DNA of 64,000 nucleotides from Hygrocybe punicea (lineage: Eukaryota > Basidiomycota > Agaricomycetes > Agaricales > Hygrophoraceae): NCBI GenBank assembly GCA_963556145.1, contig OY744471.1, positions 799,590 through 863,589 of the forward strand, written 5' to 3'. The notes below the pieces were generated by a model. The model was not told the origin of the DNA. It did no database searches and saw only the letters and a program-made list of their open reading frames with translations. Each line of letters begins with the position of its first letter. Within the stretch, counting starts at the first letter, position 1. The position numbers and the translations under genes are program-made. Positions 1-12,245 of this stretch are shown here, one piece after another.

Positions 1-21
1 TCAAAGCTCAAGAGACCCGTC

Positions 22-3000
22 ATGACCAAGCGCTCCTCGGTCGTCAGCGCCAAATCACCCCTGCCAGAGACTCCTTCGCCTGTCGCAGGGACTCATACGT
101 CACGCGTCTCCACATCTCGCTCGCCACCTGCAATACTTCCTCGCTCCGCACTTATGCGTACTACGCCTGAGATGGATCCGGGTGGGCCAGGTCTTCCAGA
201 ACCACCAGGTCTCGAAAAGCCACCCGTTGTTGGTTTTGTTGACCTTACGGTTCCAAATTCTCCAGCATTTTCCACCGCATCTTCGCCAGTGGATGACTCT
301 TGCATCATGCCCTCGAGAAGCTATGCCTCCACATCGACGGCTTCGGATTCTGTGCTCGCTACTCCATCTCCGCGCTCTCCCTCCCATCCGGAGAAAGTTC
401 ATCATCACCTTAATGACATGGAGAAAACGCATGATGTCATATCCGTCGAAACCACGTCTCATGATTTCCACAGCCAAAGTCCCCCTACTCATGCCAAGAC
501 CGCACCATCACCACGCCCGAATGTGCCACCACCATCATTGCCAGGGGATTTATCGCTGCACACTCTCCACGAACGTACTTATGATTCGGAACGTAGTCAT
601 AGAGTATCAGAGACTATATCCGATGGCGAACTTGGAATTGGTTTATCGCTGCTCCAGGATTTGGTGAACAGCGCAGACGATTGGTCGTCTACGGAAGGCG
701 ATTCAGAGGTCTCTCACCTACACACAGAAGATCATGCATCGTCAGACTTGGCCGGTCCCGGACAGCCAACACCAATGGCGAAGCCAACTTTGGCATCTGA
801 TTTACCACCCCCTCTCTCCCGATCTCCATCCCATAGCATCTCATCCCATGCTTCCGGTCAACGATCTCACCCAGGTCCCGGGGATGACTGGGAAGGCGCC
901 TCCGATATATACGACGACTATCGGTACTCTGGACAATCCATAGCGTCGAAAATGTCGCGTTTTTCGCAGACCTCTGCACACACTACTAATTCCAACTCCA
1001 AAGCCCCTCCATTACCAACAGATCCCCATCACAGCACGGGGCGGAAGCAGTCGAGTGACTCTGAATCCGCATTTTTTGCACAGTCGGCCAAGCTTTCTGC
1101 TGTCTCCAAAGGACCGGGTACTCTTCAAAGCATTGCGCCTTCCAGTCACATTCCAGCCGCTCTTGACTTGTCCTTCGAAACTCTCCATCCCCCAAAACGG
1201 CCTACCACGCTACTTGCAGAACCTTCGCCGTTAATTCACACAAGCTTTGCTTCACCATCGACGTCGCCGGACGCCAACTCAGCGTATTCAGGATCTTCTT
1301 ACGGACCTTCAGCGATCACCCCGGTATCATTTACGCCATCGGTGGCTGGGGCGGCATCTGCTTTGCGCCAGAGGTTAGAGAATGGGCGTGTCTCTCCGAA
1401 GTTGTCGGACGTTTCAGCGGAGCAGCCCAATGACGACGGAAGGGAATGTCGAAGCATTGTCATTGAAGACGATGAAGCAGACCAACCGTCCCATCACCAT
1501 CTTCCTGCTGACGCCGATGCAAATCCAGAAGCTGAATCATCATCGTCTCGTTCACCTTCTCCCGAAGTGGATATCGCCCAGTTCCCATCAAATATTTTTA
1601 TCGCCAACCGCACGCCGTCGCCGCCTCCCGCCCCAGTCTCCATTCCTTCGACCACTTCGCAAAGTGATCCAGATCCAGCTAATATCACCCAACCAGGTCC
1701 CAGGCCTGCGTCCCCCCTCTCATCGCAGTCTGTTGAATTTCCATCCCGAGACTCACCTCCTGTCACTTCGGTCCCACAAACTGGGTTAGGATCGCCCCGT
1801 AGGAGCCTTTTTCTTCCTCATCCCAACGCTCCAAAACCTACCTCGTCTCCTTCTGGACCTATGTATGCTCGCCGCGCTTCTATTCAGTCAACGCAGAACC
1901 CCCCTCATATTCCCAACGGCAGCGTCATTCACATAATCCGTATGGCTGTCGCGGGTCGACGTGGGCAATCTGGTCCTCTGCGTCCGCCTACTATTTACGG
2001 TAAATGTGAGAAGGATTTGGCAAACTCTGTTGGCCCAATTCCGATCACCTTTTCGCTTGAACCGGCGGCGACCACACATCCTCAAGGAGCGAGTGGGAAC
2101 AACGCGCCGAGAATGCTGCAACGTCCTGCCACTGCAGTAGCCATCATTTCTCCAGCTGAGTCGACATCGAGAATAGACTCGGCTTCAGCGTCGTCGGCAA
2201 TGCCTGGGCGGCCTGCCACAACATCTTCCATCAACCCTCAAGGTGGATTCATGCAAGGAAGTGACTCGACAACAACTCTTACAACCACATCGAATGCCGC
2301 AGAACGCACTGGCAATCCTCTTCCACGAGCCAATTTTTTCCCCAAAGTTCAGACTCCTCGTCCAAGATCCAGATCGTTCTCGGGTTTTAATATGACTGCC
2401 CGGGCTGAACATAGGCAAGTCCTGATCCTATCCAAATCAGTTTATTTCTGATGTTACATAGTCGTGAAGCAGTAAGCAAGCCCCATGACGGTCCAGCTCT
2501 GAAGTCACCTCCGGAGACTTCGGTACCAGTATCACCAACATCTTCTTTGTCAAAAAAACTCATTGGATCGAAGCCTCCAACGGTTCGGGCTGCCCACGCG
2601 CCATCTCCCCTTTCCTTACCGCAGAACAATAGTGTTGTCGGTCAGCAACGATTTCCCAAGTTGCCAACTAGCACCTTTTCTTCGTCTCAGTCGGTGCCTG
2701 CCACAACCCGTCTGTCTCCTTTGTCCCATGCGTTTCCTACCGACCGCCCTGAACCTCGATTGGTCGTCAGACAAGTGAGATCTAGTGCGGCGCTTAATGA
2801 AGCTCATTCCTCTTCTCCACCACGGGCCCGGCCTTTTCTGTCAAAGAAGTCGTCTATGGAGAGCGACGCTGTTCCCATTTCCGCTCTCTCTGCCCTACCG
2901 CAATTGGTCGGACATGTGCCTGGTTCGTCAAATGCTAAGATCTTTGATTCCTCACTTCAACTTACCATACCACCAGTCCGGAGATCCTCTGAAATAGATC

Positions 3001-4557
3001 CTCCGCAAAGTAACAATGAAAGATCCCAAGTGGTGTCGCCTCCACTCGTGCGAACATCATCATTGCGATCTAAACTTTCCTTGCCAAATCTTCGGGGGAA
3101 AAACGTTGGTAGGAATCGGCAAGGTGACGCCTCATGTATTTCTTCCAGCTCGCAGCCCAATGACTTTATCCCAGACAGTGACACAGTCCAGATCAAAGAT
3201 ATGGACTTCGAACTGGTTCGCCCCGTCATTCCACAGATGTCTACTCGACCGAGCGAGGATTCTCCGGTCATGTCTCGTTCAACGTCGCTGGATGTTAAGC
3301 CCGATTTTTCCAGCGGGCGGTTACGACCTGATAGTCCTGCCTTTTCGATCTCATCAGGGGGAGCCTCAAGCCAACGATCTCCAACGCTTTCAGAAGGTCC
3401 TTGGAACAAAAACATCAAGGTTTCAGAATCGGAGTCATCAATGGATGCCCATCGCCAACGAGAGCTCAAATGGATGTCTGTCTTGTCTTCTGTTCCAGCT
3501 TCACAGGCGAGGAAGAACAAAAAGGTCAAGAAACTGCTCTTGGATGGTGTTCCGTCATCGGTTCGCTTCTTGGTTTGGGCTCACCTAACGGACAGCAAAG
3601 CCAGAGGAGTTACCGGAGTTTACGCCCAGCTTGTACAGCGGGGGAAGGCTCATGCGTTCGCTGGTTTCGGAATGGATATGCAAAGGTGCTTTGCGAATCA
3701 GCCTCAGCTGCAAAGCATCCAAGGGTCATTGCTCTCTCTTCTACAAGCTTACCTGACGATGGTCCCCGATATCCGGTACCAAACGGGTAATGTGATTCGG
3801 TTTTCGTTGTACTGGTTGCCGTTTGATTCAAATATCTAGGATTGACATTTGTTGTGGGCCATCTGTTACTACTGTCGCCGGAAGAGGACGCATTTTGGAT
3901 ATTCGTATCTATGATGGATACCTACCTGCGTCCCTATTTTTCGTCCAACACCGTTCAAGTCGAGGTTGACGCCTTACTTTTCAGTAAGGCTCTCGAAATT
4001 CAAGATGCACCACTGGCGAAAAAAATCTTCTTTGATTTGGGGGTCACTCCTACCTCTATTTGCAGACCATGGTGTGTACAAAATAACATTATCGAGCATC
4101 TAGATTCTACTGCATTTTTTTCAGGTTCTGTTGTGTATTTGCGGAGACATTGCCTACTGAATACATGCGCCGAGTCTGGGACCTCTTCTTATTCGAAGGT
4201 GTGGCTCCAAACTCGCTGCCTGTCACCATTTCTTACGTCGTGTCGTTAGGCATTCCATTTCTTTTGCGTGTTGGTCTGGCATTAATCTCTTGTTGTCGGC
4301 ATCAATTGTTTCAGTCAAATACCGGGGAGTCTCTACTTTTTCATCTCTTGCGACCGCCACCACTTTGCCTTCCGCCTACACCCGATGCATTCGTTGCACT
4401 TATCTACTCTGTGAAGCTCAAAGACGACGATATTCGCAAACAACGGGTTAAAATGGAAGCACAAGTCAAACGACAGACCCAGTCGCGCTTGATTGCTGCT
4501 CCTGGTGCTTCCAGCTTATCAACAGATATTCCTTCTATATCCCTCCCAAGAAGTTAA
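22..4557 (+). CDS. TBC-domain Rab GTPase-activating protein (GYP-like)
   Basis: Predicted GTPase-activating protein for Rab-family GTPases, acting in membrane traffic. Exons that join in frame: 22-2414, 2462-3786, 3840-4071, 4125-4198, 4250-4557. The N-terminal ~1,000 residues are Ser/Pro-rich and look disordered. The TBC domain starts near 3450 (HRQRELKWMSVL, then KKLLLDGVPSSVRFLVW) and runs through YQTGLTFVVGHLLLL, EEDAFW and RRVWDLFLFEGIPFLLRVG, each segment completed across an intron. The usual catalytic pair should be IPxxxR and YxQ. YQTG is clear at 3777-3786 plus 3840. For the arginine I only see GVPSSVRFLVW, which fits IPxxxRxxVW. The C-terminus is a basic, possibly coiled tail. The frame is open to the window's left edge, so the true start may lie upstream. 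A 3' alternative that splices on to about 4825 cannot be excluded. Confidence 0.85.
2415..2461 (+). other. 47-nt GC-AG intron in the TBC gene
   Basis: The exon ends CATAG and the intron begins GCAAGT and ends TTACATAG. Splicing at the nearby GT (2419) puts a stop codon directly after the junction, while the GC donor keeps the frame open into the next 1.3 kb. GCAAGT is the consensus for minor GC-AG introns. Confidence 0.7.
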
Positions 4558-4860
4558 AAGATCAATCTACTGGAGCCCACTCTAACGGTGATATTTTTCC
4601 CGTTCCTATGTTCGTTTTCTTTTTTTATTCATGTCATAGATATATTTGCTTTCTTATTGTTGAATGTAATTACTAATATGTTATATCTGACTGTCAGTAA
4701 AAACATTGTTACCTTGCTTGCAGGGTTGCTGACCCCCTCGAAAAGAAGTGCATCGGGCGTGGATATCATCAACACTGGTGTTTATCAACTTATACCCTGT
4801 TCCCAAATTGGTCCGTGCGCCATATAAACACACGAAACTCACATATTTGCTTTGGGGTAT
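4558..4860. other. Intergenic / TBC 3' flank
   Basis: T-rich stretch after the TBC stop. A small open frame near 4720-4827 could be a last spliced exon (acceptor TTGCAG at about 4722), but nothing in it is recognisable. The KDZ transposon begins at 4861. Confidence 0.4.
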
Positions 4861-5174
4861 CCACCTGATAATCCCACCTATCCCTTATTGTAAGAAGTGC
4901 CGCACCATGTGACCTTGCCTATCTAGTTAGAATGAAAAAGTAGCTATTCCGCGTCACCCACTAAATATCCTTAAATCCCTCTGGGACTTCGCAGTTTTTG
5001 AGCAGTCTGAGCGCCCTATGTCGGTCTGATGGCTGTCACCTATGTTCAGCAACTACTGTCACAACTCTGCCGTCGATCAAACCTTCGTGCTCACTGTGCA
5101 CAATGATGAGCTCAATAACTTGCTCACGACACCTTAGAAAATTCTGAAAAAATATAGAAAAAATGTGCATAAAA
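4861..5174 (+). repeat. KDZ left terminal inverted repeat
   Basis: Begins CCACCTGATAATCC. The inverted partner is at 25577-25890. By eye the two arms differ at 10 positions, 9 of them transitions. Similarity stops sharply after CATAAAA at 5174. Confidence 0.9.
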
Positions 5175-5195
5175 TTGTCGTAGATTATAAATGCC

Positions 5196-8100
5196 CTAGT
5201 CCCCAGCTGAAACTGCCAGAATGCCCTCCAAGGTCTCTGCAACACCGTCAATCTCTTCATCACTGTCATCCTCCCCGGAATCATCAGAATCAGCTGCACA
5301 TTCAGAGGTCTTCGCATGCCCAGGCTTCGGCGGCGTAATGGGTTGCCTGCATCCAGATATGCTGCCTGTGAATCATGGATTCCGGGATAGCTTCAGCAAC
5401 TTATTGAGATGACGTGGATCAAAGCGGCTCCACCCTTGATGATGGAGGAAGATCTGGTGAGCAAGCATTGGATTAGTCTTACCAAGCTCTTCAACCTGCT
5501 TGGAGATGAATGCCTCTTCATCCGGGATGTAGGTTAGAAATTGCCGGATCTCAACATTCAGCCTCTCAATCTGTCTTTGCCCCCTCAATCTTGAAATGCA
5601 TATCAAGCGCCATGCGTGCCATTGGCGTAGCCCATGGCTTGGAGCGGACATCCTGGCGGGTGTCCCGTAGGAGGTCGAATTCGGAAAGAAATACGTACTC
5701 AATGACATTATCCCAGCAAAGTTGTTGTCGAGGGGGATTAAGTGCCGCAGCAGCACGGTTGTATTTCTCGAGAGCTGTTCGAATTGCCTGTGAACGAGTC
5801 TGCAGGGCTTTTGCGATATGTTTGCGTTGCTTATATCCTGGTTATCTTTGAGATTGCGTCTGTGTGTTGGCATTAATGAAACCTTACCGGTCTGAGACAT
5901 GTTCATTTTTGTGAGTTCAAACAGCCAGGCAACCACCAAAGACTCTAGCAAATCCAGAGCCTTTTGATATGTTCGCATCACCGCCATTTTTTCCAAGGCC
6001 CTCCACTCATCCAAACCCAGCTCCAAGCGCTTCTCCCATATGCTAGCTAAGAGGAGCATTTTCTCTAAGTCTTGCACCTCCACTGTAATCTTTTCAAGCT
6101 TCTCCTGGGAGTGGTGAATCTGCATTTCCAGAGATCGTGAGTAGGTGCGCTGCCCAGACATCGGTGATTCTTGCAGCCAAACAGCACGAGTGGAATCTAG
6201 TGCAGTCCTGGATGCGAGTCAACTCATGATAAAAAGAAAAGACAGCATGCAGAACTCACTTAATCTCCGCCATTTTTACCAGTTTACCAAAATATTCCAG
6301 TTGTATTGTCTCCTGCACCGGCTCCTTCTTCAAAGATGTGAGGTAAATTCTTTCTTCGAGCCATTGTTCAAATACCTCCCTCGAATTTACATTCAACTTG
6401 ACCATCAATTTGTGCAAGGCAGGCTGGGTGTCAAGGATAGCGAGTGCTTGATGGTAATTATTGACAAGGAAGTCCGAGAGCTGGGCATAGGTATCGAAAC
6501 GATCAAGTTGTGCAAAGTAAGTTGAGAGGGCTTGATGTCAATGAAAATGGCTGGAGTAGCGGTTCCCGCTAGCTAAAGCGTTAAGTTTGGAGAACAGCCG
6601 CTCACAACCCTCGAGATCTTTGAGGCCTAGCCCCTTAACATAGGTACCAAGGTTTCGAAGCTGACAGATGCGGTTGTGGGTATGGCCATGAAAGAGCCCA
6701 ACGAGGGATTTGAAGTTCATTGATTTGGCCAGAGGCCCTAAGGAGCTGCTAGCCAGGGTTGTTCCAAATCCACACCCAATATCATAGCCTATCCCAAGGT
6801 CCATGCCCAGATGCTCAATAAGATACTCTGCAACAGCAAGAGGGTATTTAGAACTGAGCCCAGGGAATCATTAATAAATACTACGCTGACTAAATGTCCG
6901 ACACTCACAGTTCCCTGCTTTTCACCATATCTACCGCAATGAGGACAAAATTATGGCAGCATAAAGCAACGAAGATCCCAGTCTCTTCAAAGATGCCCCA
7001 CATCTTCGAGTCCTTGTTGTGCACCATGTTGTACCACCGTGGGGCACACGGATTCTTGTCAGCGTCATCCAGGTCAATTTGAGATTGTACAAGTGGCTCC
7101 TGCATGACTGTGTGATCCCATCGGTCAACATGCTCATGAGGTAGGAAGTATCCAGCGGTGCCATCACACAGGTCGAGGTGCTCTGAAGAGGTGCCACCAT
7201 TTTCGCCTGATCCCTGAGTACAGCGTGCGATCCTTTTTGTAGAATTGTTTCCATCATGGGTCCCGAGTTGGCTGAACACCAACTTGGGTTCGCTCTCAAG
7301 CCTATAGTTGCAAGTCAGGCAGCAGTTTCGAACACGCCAGTTGCTTTCTGTGCACCCCAATTCCACACAGACTTAGTGATTCACACCCAAGAGTATGGCA
7401 ACATAAACATCGTAGGCAATGCTGAATTGTTGGAATAGATATGGATGGATGGGAATACATTGTATGTCACACATTGATTTAATAAAGGCTTGAATGCCTA
7501 GCCATGGGGAATGCATTTTTACCACACAATATACTTCTTACCGCACGATATACTTCAAGGGTGCGAATTGTGAAGGCATAGCTGGGTTTGACGGGTGCAC
7601 AAGGTATAAGCCCTTGACGAATGATTACAGGTGCCACATCTTGATCTAAATCGAAGATGTTGATGTCCCGGGTGATCAACTCTGTATCAAGGTGGTTAGG
7701 GCGTGTGCACAGGCAACCACTCACCAAAAAGGTCCAAAACGTGGATTTTATACTGACTCTTCACACTAGAACCTTCGGGTACATCAGGCTGTAGATTATT
7801 ATACCCTTCGTCACCCCTTCCCATGCTCCAGCACTGGTACTCGTGAATGAGAAATGGCATGAGCAAATCAAAGTGTGCAAGTCTCTTCAAGACACGATCA
7901 CGGTGAGTTCTTCGATCCCTCCGTCTCTTCTTCACGTTCGGATCCTGAGAAATATCGTCCACAAGGTCTTATAACTCCCCACCCGCATGGCTGAGGTCGA
8001 TGGTCATGGAGCCATCTAGAACATCGATTGCGTCGACAGTTGAGGAGTCAATGTCCATGGGTATAGGCACAGGCTCAGCTAAGTCCTCAAGACGTCTCCT

Positions 8101-8280
8101 TGCATCCATTGACAGGGCTGCATTTTGTATTAGTGCTGGGATCCGATTTCTATTAGTCTTGTAACACACCTGCCATTCATTTGTCGCGTTCCCTCTCTTT
8201 CCTTGCTCTGTCATTCTGAATGCGACTCTGTGACAGAGTAGCATGGGTAACTTGGCGGGGGTTGGAAGGGTTTGGTCCAA
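5196..8280 (-). pseudogene. KDZ transposase
   Basis: Transposase of the enclosing element, with an RNase H-like catalytic core. On the minus strand the segments appear in family order: a basic region (VKKRRRDRRTHRDRV, ~7930); YKIHVLDLF (~7750) spliced over a 53-nt intron (7682-7734) to VIIRQGLIPCAPVKPSYAF; PWLGIQAFIKSMCDIQ (~7490); a Cys cluster NCCLTCNYRLE; DGNNSTKRI (~7240); MWGIFEETGIFVALC (~6980); GYDIGCGF (~6780); LVGLFHGHTHNRICQLR; LEDLEGCER-type region (~6610); and a C-terminal coiled region to 5373 with an acidic tail to 5196. The Asp of DGNNS and of GYDIGC are the likely catalytic acids, by family knowledge. An in-frame TAA at 7969-7971 sits between two halves that otherwise read through, and the C-terminus needs an intron or has another break, so this copy is probably dead. 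The start is uncertain. Confidence 0.85.
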
Positions 8281-8975
8281 TGACCTTGATTCCTCGATGA
8301 CTGCCCATCGTTGCAGTCAACAGAAGTGCATGTGTTGACACATTCAGTTGACATGTTCAGTCACAAAGTGACCGCTGACGATTCAAGTTCTTGCCCAGAG
8401 CTCGTTGGTTTCCCATTATCATATGGACTGCATGACTGGTATCTACTTCATGTATCAACAGCTACTCTAATATCACATTGTACTGCGACCTTACAGAGTC
8501 GAGCATCACACATACTACACTTCAAGTTATATATAATGGTAAATCTACTCTGGAAAAAATCTTTTACCATCAAGTATCATCAAATAAAATCTCAACATGA
8601 TCTCAGCGAGGCGACAAATTCACGGGCTGTGTGGTATAGCATAGTACAAATTCTGGTACTAGTGGGTACTTGCGCCTTGATCAAGTTATCATCGTGGACC
8701 ATATGATTCTTCTCCGAGTCTAGCGACCACATGTACGTAGTCGTTTTGGCTCCTTTCTTATTGCTAGGCATATACAGTAGTTTATCTTGTACAGCTCATA
8801 GTAGACACATTCCTTCACAAATCCAACCTAGCTATTAAACCACTCTACTGCATGTTCTCTTCTCTCTTATTGCTCATAATCTGACTTGTCACACACCAAG
8901 GGTAGAGAAAGCCAATGCTGGCTACACACAGTTTTGCAATATGAGAACGGAATGCTATGACTACGGAACACTACC
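8281..8975. other. Non-coding KDZ interior
   Basis: Lies between the 5' end of the transposase and the 3' end of the RNase H1-domain gene, both on the minus strand. It should hold the transposase promoter. I see only A/T-rich sequence and no recognisable gene. Confidence 0.5.
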
Positions 8976-10112
8976 CTAATCATCTATCTCTTCCACAAGT
9001 CCATCTGCCCTTGCTTTCTGGAAAAAGGCCTCCGCTTGCGCCTGAACATTGAAAACTTCAACAACAACATTGTGATTGCCCTTGCTTGTCAGTAGATCCA
9101 TGCCGGCAGCTTTGGATGCCCGATAGCTACATGCAACTGAGTGCTAAAATGACGCAGAGAATAAGGAAATGGCCTACATGTTGCTATAGACCCCAGGAAA
9201 AACTCCTTTGACTACTACATAGTAGACAGCTTGACCAGTCGCTTGTAGTCCCCTGGAAGTGGATGGTGAAGTGGGCAGTACCTGAGCAAACATGAGGGGC
9301 TGAGGGGTCGCAACGAGCACAGAGGGGTTGGGATACGGAACGCGACCACTGGAAATTCCAGGCTGCAATGGCCTGGTTGAACGCGTTGTATCTTTTATAA
9401 GCTGCATCCTTTATAAGCTGCATCCTTAACACCACCAACAATGTTGCGAACTTTTGCCCTGTGATAGAGTGTGTGACTGCAGGTATAATAGTGGTAAACC
9501 ATTGCTCACCATTCCAGATAGATACCTGCACCGTTAAGTTGTCCATTGCCACGAGAGATGGGAAGTGAGAAAATGACATAGTATTTCCAGACGCGACCAC
9601 GCTTTTTGGGCTTGGTAGAAACAAGAGGGCTAGTCTTATACATGACAGTCGAGGAATGGGCTAGAAAAGGGGGAGCAGGGGAGGGAGGGGTTTCTTCAAC
9701 CTGGGAGTACTTCGGCAGGATAGGAGTACTTGGTGCTTCTGGTCCCTCACTTCGGGCCCTTGACCGAGTTGCTGCCTGCATTAACGGGTTGCAGGCAAGA
9801 TCAAGAATTGACTGGACCACACCATCGGCCGCTGCTAGCTCTTGAGTGGAGAAACCAAAGACCACTGGAGGAAATTCATCGTCAGATTCAGTTAGAGCAG
9901 TTGCTAGGCCTCAATGTTAGTAAAGATGTGCTAAGGTGTGTTATAACAAAATGTCCACTAACACTGCTGTTGCTGTGGGCTTTGGTTCGGACCTGACATG
10001 AGAGGTGAACGAGTGTCAACAAAAAAAAGTGGGACTTACTGTTATTATGCATGGTGAAGGTGAAGGTGAGAGATGGCGGAACCAAACAGCGTTTCCAGGG
10101 TGTGATGTTCAT
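8976..10112 (-). pseudogene. KDZ cargo protein with two RNase H1 N-terminal-like (hybrid-binding) domains
   Basis: ATG at 10112 (MNITPWKRCLVPPSL). After two probable introns it continues TALTESDDEFPPVVFGFSTQE. A basic patch (KPKKRGRVWKYYVIF) leads into a first domain with GIYLEW, splice, then VRNIVGGVKDAAYK and RYNAFNQAIAAW. A second copy begins YYVVVKGVFPGVYSN (~9210) and ends QAEAFFQKARADGLVEEIDD, stop at 8976-8978. The pattern Y-x-V...G-x-Y/F...A-x-Y-K...A...A/F fits the small domain at the N-terminus of RNase H1, which binds RNA/DNA hybrids. No RNase H catalytic domain follows. A perfect 16-bp tandem duplication (9394-9409, 9410-9425) shifts the frame inside the first domain, so this copy is disrupted. 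Exon borders near 9200-9400 are approximate. Confidence 0.6.
9394..9425. repeat. 16-bp tandem duplication causing a frameshift
   Basis: Two adjacent perfect copies of TTTATAAGCTGCATCC. Removing one restores the domain pattern DAAYKRYNAFNQAIAAW on the minus strand. Confidence 0.85.
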
Positions 10113-10200
10113 AATATTGAGATCACGCGACAGACAACTACTCGAGAAATGAAAATTTTATGTTGATCCACACAAAAAATTCACCTATAACAATTCGACA

Positions 10201-12245
10201 ATGTCACCTGCGACTTTCTTGAATATCACAGCTGCCAACTTCACTGGGGCATCTCCCATGCCAAGGTCTAGACGCCAAGGGCAGGGTCTGGCTCCGAGGA
10301 CTGTCCCACCTACTTCTGGTGAAAACGCAACCAGCCATGGACAAGGCGCGTCTATGCCACCTTTGATGCCACTGCAGACTATTGCTTTGACTGAAAATGC
10401 AATGTACCCGGGTGGGGTGGAATTATTCCCTCCTCCGCTCCAGGATGCGCCTCTTCTGCCGCTGTTGATGAATGATAATGCGACTGGCCTGGGTGGCAGT
10501 AGGGTGGAATTATTCCCTCCCCCACTCTATGGACAAGGTGCAACTCTGCAGTCATCATTGATGTCACCGCCGACTATTACATTGAATGGAAATGCGACTT
10601 ACCTGGGTGGTGACAATAGGGTGGATTTATTCCACTCACTCCATGGACAGGGCATGACTCTGCTGCCATTGTCGATGCCGCCGCCAACTATCTCGCCCGC
10701 TTTCACCGATGACGTGATTGACCCTCAGCTATGGACAATCTGCAGCCCTCCCAACCTCCAGCACTGCCCAACTTTGCTGCCATCATCGATGCTGCCACCG
10801 ACTATCTCACCTGCTTTCTCCGATGATGTGATTGACCCTCAGCTATGGACACCCTTCAGTCCTCTCAACCCCCAGCACTGCCAAACCATCCAACCACCTC
10901 CACCCGAGTTGTCGATTCCAGCTTCAGTAGATGCTGGGTCTGCAGACAAAGAAAACCACCAATCTCTTACTTCTCCGTCGTGTCCCAGCCAAGGATGTGC
11001 AATTCGGGACCCAGACTTAGATGTCATCCCATTTTGACAACATGCCCAGAAAAGGGGTAGCGACGTTGTCAAGGAAGCCAAACGAAAAGCCAATAAGGAG
11101 GCTCATATTGCCTTTAACACTGCCATCAGTGAAGCGGCTGCGCAGATTGAAAAGCAAATTGCAAGGTTAGCACAAGACCATAGCAAAACAGAAGCATGCG
11201 TACGGGAAGCATTAGTTAATGCCACCCACTACCATCAGACACAGGAACCTAATCTCCAAAATGCAAAGATTCACGACAAGGCACAGGCAATTAATAGAGG
11301 TACGTCAACAATAACTCACCATCCATCCCGTGAAACTGATCATTCTTCCTTGAAGAGCGTGCTAGTGGGGAGAAATTGAAGATGGTGGATGTTCAGGCAA
11401 TGATGGACGATGACCCAAAATACCAGAATCTCACCAAGGAGGAGGAGGCGGAATTGATTAAGAATCTAAGGAAGTTTCGTGGTCAAAAGGATCTAGGGGT
11501 TTGAGCTTCAAACCGAGCAGCAGCAGGTGACGTTGCTGCTACAATCAGGCGGATTGCCCAAGAGGTAGGCAAAACATGTACGAGAGAAGACGTGAGGCTA
11601 ACAACCCACTAAGTTACTGGCCCTCCACACTCACACTGGTACTGTATCCATCGCCTTGTTTTGTAGGTCGGATGTCGACTCTTCCATGACACCCACCCTG
11701 GTTCAATCTGGTGGTCAACCTGAGCGGTTCTTCAAAGACGTGATGCTACGTGATGCAGAGGATGTTGTACGACTATTTGATAGTTGGGCAGTGACTGTGT
11801 TTGTGAGTGCATGCTTACCTTTTGTAAGTCTGCCAGTAGTCAACTGACTAGTCACGTCCGAATAGATGTGGGCCCTATGGACACGCGTGCTACTCTTCAC
11901 GCTGAAATATCCGAGCTCATAGCATTGGGTTTGAGTAAGTACTAGTGACTTCATTGGGGTTACGTTCTGTCAGAGTTTTATTCAGGGTACATCACCAATA
12001 ACAAGTGCAAGAAGATGCAGTACGAAAACTACGACATTACCGTCAAGCTGCTATATGGTGTGGACCTCGTTGGCTTTCCTGGAGAGATACGAAACCCCTC
12101 AGGGATAGGAAATGTTGCTGACCTTCAAATAATCAGGGATAAGGTACGGTGTGGAGCTTGCAAATGGGTGAAGATGTCAAGGGAAGACAAGGCCGCATGG
12201 GCTGAAAAGATGCAGGGCAGGGGAGGAAGGCAATGGGTAGTCCGT
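10201..12245 (+). pseudogene. KDZ accessory protein gene, 5' part (interrupted by gypsy element)
   Basis: Starts ATG 10201 with a Pro/Met/Leu-rich region containing repeated blocks (VELFPPPL; SMLPPTISPAF...DDVIDPQLWT twice). It continues through several introns: RGSDVVKEAKRKANKEAHIAF (~11057) and SKTEACVREALVNATHY (~11188), LTKEEEAELIKNLRKFRG (~11430), then ASNRAAAGDVAAT after an in-frame TGA at 11502-11504, RFFKDVMLRDAEDVVRLFDSW (~11730), and the block MQYENYDITVKLLYGVDLVGF with CGACKWVKMS (12015-12245). I recognise this as a family commonly found beside KDZ transposases in agarics; its function is unknown. The frame is open up to CGT at 12243-12245, where the gypsy LTR begins, and resumes at 25294. 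Confidence 0.65.
12242..12245. other. Left copy of 4-bp target duplication CCGT
   Basis: CCGT directly precedes the left LTR; the same four bases follow the right LTR at 25290-25293. The coding frame of the disrupted gene continues across the site when one copy and the element are removed. Confidence 0.85.
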
